Shown here one piece after another: positions 1 to 9,572 of a stretch of 64,000 bases of DNA. Within the stretch, counting starts at the first letter, position 1. Each line of letters opens with the position of its first letter. A program made the translations under genes and the position numbers. The notes under the pieces are model-generated. The model made no database searches. It saw nothing but the letters and a program-made list of their open reading frames with translations, and was not told the origin of the DNA. Source of the stretch: Entomortierella parvispora (Eukaryota > Mortierellomycota > Mortierellomycetes > Mortierellales > Mortierellaceae); NCBI GenBank assembly GCA_963573315.1, contig OY752143.1, positions 1,302,001 through 1,366,000 of the forward strand, read 5' to 3'.

Positions 1-345
1 CATCAAGGGCTCTGCCCATGCCAACCGCTGGGTCTGCTATCCGGGCTAGTCCATTCCAACAACAGAGCAAATCAGAGGGGAATGCACCCGGCAAACTACG
101 AGGGTGATGAAACACAACGATGCCCTTCAGCGGGTGGGGGAAGACAGGTGGTTACCAAAGATGGACTGGAAAAGACGAGCCCAGAACTCCTCCTGGGTCA
201 AAGCCGATCCCTGGGTTCTCAGGAGGTTCGTGAGTGATTCTTGAGCGAGGTTGATGAAGGCAAGATCCATGTCTTTCCTTGAGGAGTCCACCACACGAAG
301 GATGTGCTCCAAAGTGGGAGGAAGAGTACGATATTCTTCTGACAT
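1..345 (-). CDS. Hypothetical protein, 3' end cut off by the window edge
   Basis: The first exon is 156..345, with ATG at 345. It encodes about 63 residues starting MSEEYRTLPPTLEHILRV, a mostly helical-looking sequence with no domain I recognise. Without splicing the frame would stop at 127, giving a 72-residue protein. A good GT donor (gtaacc) lies just inside position 155, and an acceptor (actag) at 46-47 restores the frame in the matching phase. I therefore infer a second exon from 45 leftward that stays open to the edge. The gene lies head-to-tail behind the PIH1 gene, 222 bp downstream of its stop. A CT/CA-rich tract precedes the start. The function is unknown, and the choice between a 72-residue protein and a longer spliced one cannot be settled from this window. 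Confidence 0.5.
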
Positions 346-567
346 AAAGAGACGACCAACAGGAGGAAGGGAAACGGGCAGGCAGGCAGGCGAGTCAAAG
401 AAGGAAAAAGGCAATAAAGAGGCAAAAGATAAAAAATAAAAAAATAAAAAAAAATCCGCACTGATGGTCCACACTCACACTCTCACACTCTCACACACAT
501 CCATACACCCACTCTTGCTCTACTTCATCTTGATGCTCCGTTGCTTGTCGGATTGCTGGTCATGGAC

Positions 568-2017
568 TCACAGGGGTTTATTCCGCCTCTTCTTTAGCGT
601 ATATACGCGCAATGTGCGCGTGTCCCTGTTGAATTCTGCCGATATCGTGTCCAGATCCACTGGTTCGTTCGGCATATCAACTTCAGCGTGGTACTCTCTG
701 CCTTGATCCACGTCTTGTCCTTGGCTTTTGGAGTGCAGCACAAGTTTGTCCGGGAGGACCACGTCCAAGGTTATATCCTTCATGGATTGCTACATCAACA
801 TCACCTCTTACTGTTAGAGAACAGCCGTTTGATCATCATCCCTTACATTCTCATGGTTGTGAGGTATTTACATGATTTGGTAGCTTGATTTCGACAATGA
901 TTCCCAGGGTCCCCTTCTTGCACGGGGAAAACCGACTCTGAAGAATAATGTCATCCTTGCCTGCTGTTGGTACAAAGAATTGACCCGGAAGGAGGATCGG
1001 ATTTGCTTTGGGTTTAGATGCATCGCCACCTCCAAAGTCCAAGATTTTCTTCTTCATTTTTTTTGGGCCGTCTTCGATATCCTTGAGTCCTTCTGATCTC
1101 ACTGTGCCCTCTACCTCCTGAATGGGTCCAGCTTTAGGCAAGATGACGGATCGAGGTTTGAGCTCGTCCTTTGATTTCACCTCTGGCAGCGAGAAGCCTA
1201 TTCCCGACATTGTTAAAGATCGCGCGTTAGTTCAACTGTTTGTTAAGATCGGATAAAAAGAAGCATGTTCAATGCTATTCGAGACACCTACTCCTGCTGA
1301 GATCCATACGACACTTTTCTTCTACCCATTCGATTGCCAGTTCCATGATGTACAGTTTGAAATCCAAGTCTGATTCTGTCCGTTTGTATGGCTGTGTGTG
1401 AATACAGGCGTCTGTCACAAGATAAGCCTTGTCTGCTAATAAGAAGCGGTATCAAAAGCGGTCAGTTGTTTTCCTAACTGACATGGGTGTGAAGATGTCC
1501 TGTAGATGCGAGGCGATGGCCAACCTTTATCGTGATACTCTCGAGGCGGACTTAATTGAAATGGAACCTGATATGTGGAACCTTCGACTGCATTAATGGC
1601 CTTTTGAATCTCTTCCTCGGACACAACTGCCGGACTTGGTTTAGGCATCGTGTCTGCATGGCAAATGTTGATGAAGATGGGCGTATCCTTGGGGAAAACC
1701 TTGAGTTGTGTGCCAATAGGGACCTGGCCAGATTCCTTGGTGGTCCTGGTCTCCACCACGAATCCGGCTATGGGCAGGAGCTCGGTCATAAGGGTGTCGA
1801 TGGGCTGGCGGTACTGGGGAGCCTGGGAAGCTTCGAGGTAGCGCTCTGCAAGTGACAAGGCAGCCTGCGGGTTCTTTTGAAACTCTGCCATGAGCGCCTC
1901 CTCGTCCGCGGCATCCTGATCCTTGCTGGAGGGGGCGGTGGCGGAGGGATTAAGCAGGAATGCGCCATTGCCGTGGGAGCCCTGGCGATCGTTTGCTCCA
2001 AAGTCGAGGAAGGACAT
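568..2017 (-). CDS. PIH1 domain-containing protein (R2TP-type Hsp90 cofactor)
   Basis: Predicted exons are 1525..2017, 1292..1435, 872..1197 and 568..789, giving 394 residues. The N-terminal half carries the PIH1 domain: a predicted helical lead, a section around residues 100-165 ending in SPPREYHDK, then the second-exon stretch with VTDACIHTQPYKR and LYIMELAIEWVEEK, which is the typical core. The C-terminal part reads like the CS-like domain of the family (LDVVLPDKLVL, then AEFNRDTRTLRVYTLKK). Known PIH1D1/Nop17 proteins bridge clients to the R2TP (RuvBL1/2-Tah1-Pih1) complex, which acts with Hsp90 in assembling snoRNPs, RNA polymerases and PIKKs. The start MSFLDFGAND follows a GA-rich leader. 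The gene is divergent from the TMEM62-like gene across 410 bp. The first donor (gttggc) is weak. The PIH1 family is secure; the exact paralogue is not. Confidence 0.85.
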
Positions 2018-2427
2018 GTTTCGCAGGAAGGAAGGAAGGAGGGAAAGAGGAAGGAATGGATGAATGGAGGAGGAAGGACGAGGGCATGCAGAGAACAAGA
2101 ATGAATAGCATGAAAATGAATAATGCGCTGATCAGCACTGTATTTCCGTCCGTTTGGATCGACCGCGCACCGCCACGTTTGAGCGAAGGCGTCCTTGTCC
2201 TTATCTCGTTCTTCATTTCTTGACTTTTGCTCCTTTGTTCTTTTGTTCCTTTGTTCCTTTGCTCCCTTGTCTTGTCCCGCTGTCCATTCCTTCCTTGCTC
2301 CCTCCCTCCCTCTCCCTCTCTCTCTCCCTCTCTCTTGCTCTGTTGCTCATTGCATCCCATCCGTCCCCCCCATCAGATAAACTGGATCACAGCTGCTGCT
2401 GCCTCCCTCCTGTCACCACCTTCACCA
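2018..2427. other. Divergent intergenic region with CT-rich tract
   Basis: These 410 bp separate the PIH1 gene (-) from the TMEM62-like gene (+) and should hold both promoters. A GGAAGGAAGG-type run lies just upstream of the PIH1 start. Around 2226-2340 there is a long pyrimidine tract with repeated ttgttccttt and ctctccct units leading towards the + gene. No TATA box or named operator is clear. Open reading frames here are low-complexity artefacts. Confidence 0.5.
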
Positions 2428-5400
2428 ATGTCGAGGCACCACCAGACCCTGACCCCTACCCTTCCTGATGGAGTGCGCCAGAGGCGGTCCTGGGTCAAGA
2501 CTGCGGTCGCATTCGTCCCTTTCCTTGCCCTCGTCCTCAGCTCATGGCTCTATGCCATCCATCTCGACCGACTCGCCAACCAGTCCATGGTCCGGTCCAA
2601 GGATTCACCCGCCGTGCCACCAACCAACAGCAGAGACACCCAGACAAACACTGACCGCCTTGGCACCGAATCGGCGTCCCGGGACGACGATATTGTCGTT
2701 GGTGACAGCAAGGACAACGTCTTTTACTTCATCCAGGTAAAGAGGGACAGTCATCGGATCGTTTTCTAGAGAGAGAGAAGACTCTCGGAACGGAGCGCAG
2801 TAGGCACTCGTTAGCAGACGTGTGTGTTGGGTGTGTCTCTTGTGCACAGAAGGACTGAAAGGCACACGACAAACACACACACCTGTGATCGGCCACCTGT
2901 TTATCGTTGTCCTCTCTCTCTCTCTTTCTCTCTCTTTCTCTGTCATCTCGTTCCCCTATCTTCTCTCCTGTTTGTCAGACGCATGCATTAACAACCCAGA
3001 GAATCTTCTCTCCGCTCTCCGACTCTGCTCTAGGTGTCTGATTTGCACATTAGCGCTTTCAGGAAGGCGAGCACGGCCAATTTTTACACATTCCTGTCCA
3101 CAGCTCTACCCCTGGTAGACCCTTCGTTTGTGGTCGTCACGGGTGATCTGACCGATGCAAAGGACAAGCAGCTAGTGGGTTCAATGCAGTATATGAACGA
3201 GTGGATCACCTACCGGGATGCCCTGGAGGAATCAGGAGTACTCAAGAAGAGGAATGGTACTTTCTGGCATGATCTCCGAGGCAACCACGATTGTTTTAAT
3301 GTCCCAGACTGGAATAGCAAGGAAAACATGTATGCAGACATGAGCGCGACAAAGACCCCAGGATTCATGTTTGATGTTAACACAGACTATGGCAAATATG
3401 GATTCATCGGCATCGACGCATGGTAAGAAGAGATTCTAATGTATTTCCCGAGGGTCAGGCGCAAGATTTTTGACCTTTGCTGATGTTTATCTTCAGTCCC
3501 AAACCAGGACCAGCCCGACCCTACAACTTTTTCGGTTTGTTCGAGACGCCAGACATGGACAACTTGGCAAGGCGACTGTCTCTCAGCAAAGGAAACAACC
3601 ATACCTTTGTGGTAAGCCGTGCGGTCTCCATTTGCTATCTGTCGATCCAGATTTTTTTTTGTCTTTTACTCAATAACAGTTTTTCTTTATTGTACTGTAA
3701 CATAGTTTTCGCATTACCCAGTAACAACGACGATGTTTGGAGAATCTTCTGGAGGAGAGAGCTTTGCCGATCTGTCCCGATCTTTTAGTGTTTACATGTG
3801 CGGACACTTGCACAAGCTCAAGTGGGGTACGTGCACGATTTGTTACCCTACGGCATATGAATGTTCTCAAAATACTAACACTACCACCAATCTTGACATA
3901 GGCCTTGGAGATGCACTTCAATCCTATCAGCCTACACATTTCTTGGAGTTGGAGGTGGGCGATATGAAACAAAATGGACTCTATCGTATCATGGTCGTCG
4001 ACAACGACATGATTTCGTTCACGGATGTGTCCATGCCCATGACGACAATTCCTCCTGCAATTATGCCACGGAGGGCTGGCAGCCCAGTTGTTCAGGAGAC
4101 TGTTGAATCCGATGAGGACACTCAGGATAAAACATCCTCAACTTCAGAAAAGGACAGGAAAAAGAGACGTCCAGCCCTTGGACCACGACTGCCCACAAAT
4201 CCCATTCTAGTAGTTTCAAATCCAAAGGACTCTCGCTATTTGATCCCCAAACACGAGCCTGTGGGCAGGATTGGAACCAGCACCCATATTCGATTCTTGG
4301 CGTGGACAGATAGTCAACCCTTCCCTGTCGAAGGAGATGAGCATGGGAACCACGTGCCCAAAGAAGTCAAAATTGAGATCAAGATCGATGGACAGTTGCA
4401 CAAGAACCCCGCCCGGTTTGCAGGAACCAAGGAAGAAGACAAGGATGAAAACACGGATTTTCTTCCGCTTTATGTGTCGGAATGGAACCCTCAGTCTTAT
4501 AATGACGGCGAGGATCATGTTCTAGAGATCAAGTTTGTAGATGGTCATGGACGCATTGGAACCACACGTACAGTTTTCAGAGTCGATGGGCAACGGTCGG
4601 AAATGAAGGGTGGATTCGCAGAGTGGGTCATGTGGGCCAACATTGCATTGCTGGTAAGAAGTCATTTACAGAACATGATTTATCGCTCAACGATAACTGA
4701 CAATTGGGCTAATGTTTTGTTGCAACTCCAAATAGTTGAAGGCATTGTTTATCACTGGATACCTTTTTGTCACCCTACTCTGTTTGATTCTACCCAAGCT
4801 CTACTCGCTCTACCTCCAGACATCGCCTCCTCCAGCGCAACCTGACGTGAAGGCCCGCAGCAGCTCTGACCACCCCGATGCTGATCGGTCTCTTTTGCCA
4901 CCACCTCCCACGAACCACGCGCAGTTTAAGAATGGGTATGATGCCTGGCTGGATCGCAAGCGTCGCCATTTGTATCGTCTCTCTTCTACTGTTTCGACCT
5001 CTTCAGCGCGTCATCGATTCTGGAATCGCTTTGTGAACCACACGATCCACGCCCACGTCTTGCGGTTCGTTCATTTTTCGACCCAGCCAATCTTGTTCTA
5101 CCCGACCTTGATCTTTACTTTGATGTTGGTCACGGTCCCTCATTACTGGGGTCATTTTGTCCCCTCTGCAGGAATTCAGGGCCAGGGATACTTTTACCTG
5201 CAAGGCATCTACTTGCCCAATGCCGGCGGACACTTGGGAGGCGGATTGGGCTCAGCGAGCTTGGACCCTGCAGGACCAGAGAGAGTCAGTCGACCCCTGA
5301 ATGTTCTAGCTGGTGCGATTTCGTCTCTCACTGGAGGCGCGGTTAGCATGGGCACTCAACAAGGACTTAAGGGCGAACTTGGCTACAATGGTGGAGGCAG

Positions 5401-6184
5401 TTGGATCCCAATGGCAGATACATGGATGAGCACTATTTGGACGGTTGTTTATGATTTGGTCATCTTTTTGTACTATTTGACCTTGTGCGCGACCCCATCT
5501 GGATACCTGTACTCGCCTTCGAATGCTCACCGACTGAGACCATACCACCGAACATGGTATGTGCGTTGTCTGATTTTCGGCATCTGGGTATTCCGCTGCT
5601 GCACAGTTTTGATGACGGCAGAGCTCTATGGACCCAGTGTCATTTGGACCGGCATTGGAACATGGTGGTTGGTCGTGGTGGGTTGGCTGATGTTTATGGT
5701 TGGATGGAGTCGCTCCCGGATCGAGAGAGATACACTCTTGAAGGAAGCTGAAGAGGAACGTGAAGAAGAGTATGATGAAGCAAGAGAGGAACGGGAGGCC
5801 TTTGGAGGTCCTTCTTCATCTTCTTCTTCCTCGTCTTTGTCCACATCACCGAGCCGTGAGAAGAAGGAGCGGTCTTTGGCAGAAGATGTGGAAGCTGGAA
5901 GCGACACACAGTCCAGAAAGGTCGTCACAAAGGATGTTCATCACGAAAAAGTTAGTTTTGTACACCCAACTGGCGTCACCAGAGCTATCACGACGACCAC
6001 AACAATCAAGACCTCCTCCTCAACGATGTCCTCGGGAACTGTGGCTGATGGCAAATCTGTTTCGGAGGAAGGTCTGGATAGTTCAGAGTCTGCCCATTTC
6101 AAGAATGAGAATGATCCCGAATCCAAGCAGGAACAAACTAGACGACAAGGGCAACGAAACCGGCGAGCCTTACCTTCTAAATAA
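2428..6184 (+). CDS. TMEM62-like membrane metallophosphoesterase
   Basis: Predicted exons are 2428..2736, 3034..3422, 3497..3611, 3706..3826, 3902..4653 and 4736..6184, all in matching phase, giving 1044 residues. A membrane segment lies near residues 22-42. The calcineurin-like phosphoesterase motifs are present in order: SDLH (105-108), GDLTD (140-144), GNHD (186-189), HYP (274-276) and GHLH (304-307). The block GIDACPKPGPARPYNFFG is characteristic of TMEM62 proteins. Several hydrophobic segments follow, at the fourth/fifth-exon junction and through the last exon. The tail is acidic, Ser- and Thr-rich and probably cytosolic. Human TMEM62 is about 640 residues, so this copy carries a long extra C-terminal region. 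Its metal-binding residues look intact, so it is probably an active hydrolase of unknown substrate in an internal membrane. The start has an in-frame ATG and the second-exon acceptor abuts VSDLHIS. Confidence 0.88.
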
Positions 6185-6619
6185 GAAAGAACGATCAACC
6201 TACATTACCCACTACACTTACACCACTTTCATTTCCATACACAATAATAAATACTATACATACCCATCTCAGAAAAGTGCCTCTCTCTCTCTTTCTCTCT
6301 CTTGTTAGTAGTATATAGTACGATGCGAGTTGGACATCCCTGCAGGTAATGAAGGCCCTGTTCCCGGGGAAGGTATTCCTTTAATGTCGGCTTTGGTGAT
6401 GAGGCGGATGACGATCAGTAGCAAGCGGGCAACCGCCAAAGCAGCATTGGCACCTTTTTGGAACGAAGCTAGGTCTAAGAACTCACCGAGATATTGAGAA
6501 AGCAGCATGGCCCAGATGGTGCGAGTCCGCATATAACATTCTTCGCTCTGCAAAGTGATTTGTGGTGAGTAAAACATTATTATTATTGCAAAAGCTATGA
6601 GAGTGTTCTGCACAGCCCT
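6185..6619. other. Convergent intergenic region with orphan reading frame
   Basis: This region lies between the 3' ends of the TMEM62-like (+) and HAD (-) genes. A 'ctctctctctttctctctct' run lies at about 6282-6302. On the minus strand, 6305..6557 is open and starts just behind a good acceptor (tcactttgcag). Its protein reads like coding sequence (SEECYMRTRTIWAM, later GANAALAVARLLLIVIRL). I cannot find a convincing donor joining it to the HAD gene, so its status is unresolved: it may be an alternative last exon or chance. Confidence 0.35.
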
Positions 6620-9075
6620 TCAATTCGACATCAAAGCCGCCTCATTTCTGGGCGCGATCAATTCTCTATAGACAATAGTGCGGGTTAAAGCAGTGATTTG
6701 GTCTATTCTATCTGACTTGTTTGGGATATTCAACCGCTCCATGACCTGATGCACCGTTTGAATCACTGCACCCAACTCTGGTCCCGAAAGTGGTTGGTTT
6801 TGTTGGGCCATGAAATCTTTGATGATCTGTGAGATCTGGACCTCGGGCCTTGCAATTGACGCCAAATGGCCGAAATTTTGGAGAGGTTTTGTTCCCCAGA
6901 GTCGCCTCTCTGCAATCGTGCCAACGACGATGATTCGCGGTTGGTGGTGGCTCGATGGTTGTGAAGACGGTGATGAGACAGGCCCTCTGTCTGACGAAGA
7001 CAGCAGAAAGGGTTCCCAGTGATCGATCTTGGAAGCCATCGAAGGTTTGTTGCCTCGTACCATGTTCGCCAAGGTGAGATTGGGTGTTCCTCTAAAATCC
7101 TTTCGAAGCACAACGCGCCCTCGGATGGGTGGCGCTCCTGCCATGAAGGTGTGAATGGATGAAAAAACTGCGCCCGTGGGTCCAACGAGGAGAACAGGCT
7201 CTTCCTCTTCTCCGTTGCCCTGATCATTGTCCCACGATGTTGACTGCTGAGCAACAGTTGCTTCTCTGGAAGCGAAATACCTTCCTGCATGAATGGCCGT
7301 ACCACTCGGCTGAGGCGACAACGGGGAGTTGACAGAATGCGCGATCGGTGACGCGTCCTTGACCTGCAAAGCCCAAACCCTCTTCTCATACTCTCCCGAG
7401 GCTACAATCTCGACTAGGACCATCGATCCTAAACCACCCAAAGACTTTGCGAAATCTACCGGGGCGGCTCCTAAGCAAAGCGGCACATGCAAATCTTCAG
7501 GGATGGCCCAATACGACATGTCGCGGCCTGTCAACCTCGACGGACGGAGGGCCTTCAAATCAGTCTTGGGACTATCTCCTGTTAAACCGCTTCCGCCCAT
7601 CTCTGGATCACGAGGAGTCGACACGTCCATCGGCACCAAGGATTTCAAAAACTTTTGAACGCCTGGAGCAAACGAAACACCTGTGGTCTGAACCAACTCT
7701 ACCATTTCAATCTTGACGCGCGCCGGTGGTGAGTAGGTTTCCATGGGCCCCCAGAAATCATATCCTGATGGGTTGGAACGGCTGCCGCGTTCACTAAAAA
7801 TCTTTTCCAGTTCCGGACGTGTCTTGGGAAGAGGTCCCAGGCCAGCGACCCACTTGGGAGCGCCTCGTTGCTCCATCCTCACTAGGGTATTGTGTTCCTT
7901 CACCATCCTTTCAACCAAGTCCCGCTCCAGGTCCAGATCCAGGTATTTGGGACCAAGGATGACGTGAGTGATCTGAAAGGTTTGAAGACGTTGAGAATCA
8001 AGCCATGATTGACCGATCCGTTGGAAACGCGAGATCTGCTCTGGTCGATCATCCCAAAGATACATATGCTGAAGCTGTGGGTATTCAAAGAGAATGTGGT
8101 ATAAGAAATCCAGCTTTGTGTTATAGGTATGGATCTTGCGGTAGATAGGAGCTCCTGATGTAGCTGAGGCATCCATATTCGCGCCATTGGTTTCTTCGCG
8201 ATGGTTCCGAATCCCCTGACGACGACTGTTGTGAGCCTCTTCTCGTCGATGCCGATCTCCACTCAAAGAATTAGAAGAGCCGGCGTCGTTGCGCTGATGT
8301 TGTTGTTGATGATAGTGTCGGGGGTGATATTGCTGTTGATGTCTGTTTTGTTTGAGGTGATGCTGGTTGTGATGCTGGTGGTAGTTTTCGAGAAGAGCGA
8401 CAGTCGAAGGTTTGGACGCGACGAGATCAAAGACCAGGCCTTTGGCTCTGATCATTTTGAGGATCTGAGTGTTATGAACAGGTCCAAAGCGTCCCGTTAA
8501 CAGAACAGTCAAACAACCTGGGTCGGCTGCCGACTGTCGGATGTGATCCACCTAGTTCGGATATTTATAGCATCACAAAAAGATCAGAAACGCGACCCCA
8601 GAGAGAATTTTTGCCCCTTTCCTCTTCTTTCTTCCTTTCCTTTGCATTTCCCACAGAGTACTTTGTAAAGAACACGTCAACTTACAAGTTCCTCGTTCCA
8701 CCATCCATCCCAGGCTGTTGCCTCCGCCTCTGGACCAAGTCCATCCAACGAGTCCGGTTGATGCCACCATCCAGGACCGACGCCATTCCACGACTGAAGC
8801 AGTCCTACGAACGCGTGGTCCCACAGGGCCGGGTTCGGCAATGGAGATCTGAACAATGTTTGGTCAAAATCGTAGACCTGTACCGTGTGCAACAAAGTCA
8901 TCTGAACTGGATCCTCCAGTCGAGCAAGGTTGGCATAAGCGATAGCAGGATGGGTCAACAGTTCGGATTTTGAAGGGGCTGTTGCTGTGTGTGACGGGGT
9001 GATGTTAGTGGGTGCGGTTGTTGTAGAAAATGACGAGGCCGAAGCCTCGGTCATGTCAGTGTCCATCAAGTTCAT
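6620..9075 (-). CDS. HAD-superfamily 'Swiss Army Knife' RNA repair-like protein
   Basis: Two exons, 8686..9075 and 6620..8551, give 773 residues. The HAD motif I is VYDFDQTLF (about residues 67-75), with the nucleophile Asp at 69 and the second Asp at 71. The motif II-like strand TVLLTGR opens the second exon (about 145-151), and YLWDDRPEQISRF supplies a later acidic motif. This layout matches the HAD_SAK_1 family, named for fusions with RNA-repair modules; the biochemical role in fungi is unproven. A His/Gln-rich low-complexity insert (about 185-210, HHNQHHLKQ) sits inside the HAD fold. The C-terminal half has no domain I can name. I chose MNLMDTDMTE as the start. The frame stays open for 159 codons upstream, including a Ser/Pro tract from a GAT-repeat, but this reads as leader sequence. 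Confidence 0.8.
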
Positions 9076-9572
9076 TGCTAGAGGGATGTGAGAGTAAAGA
9101 AAGGAGAAAATCAGGTCAGGGATCATTTTAAATATCAGCCCCCACGCGTGCGACGCAGCATTGGGCCAAAGCACCGCCACCAAGAAATGTAAAAAAAAAA
9201 TCCGCAGTTTGTGAGTCAAGGATGGTTTCTCTCCGTCCGTGCTCTCACTTTCCTTTTCTAACACGCTGTTTGTGGATAACCATGAATATGGCGATGGTGA
9301 TGAAGATGAAGGTGATGAAGATGAGGATGATGATGGTGATGACCGCAGTCGTTTATTTTTCAACTTTTGCAGTTGTGGGAACGCAACTCTGCCTTCAACC
9401 ACGGTTCTTTTGAGGGTATTTTGGTGGCAAACTCTCGTTCCACAGACCGCCGACATTTGCAACAGAGCCCAGCTTTTTTTTCCTAGCTCCTGCCGCCCTT
9501 TGAGACCATCGAGGAGAAAAAAAGGGGCAAGAGATAGCAGCAGGAAAGGCACAATTGGTCGTCGACTCTCCC
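9076..9572. other. Intergenic region with GAT/GAA trinucleotide repeat
   Basis: This is the leader/promoter of the HAD gene (-) and the 3' flank of the kelch gene (-). At about 9293-9345 there is an imperfect (GATGAA/GATGAG)n microsatellite. The minus-strand frame running through it would add a Ser/Pro-rich segment to the HAD protein, which I judged untranslated. No other feature is seen. Confidence 0.45.

Noticed and set aside
9076-9552. N-terminal Ser/Pro extension of the HAD protein
   Set aside because: It derives from a GAT microsatellite and a leader region; the ATG at 9075 suits the domain start.
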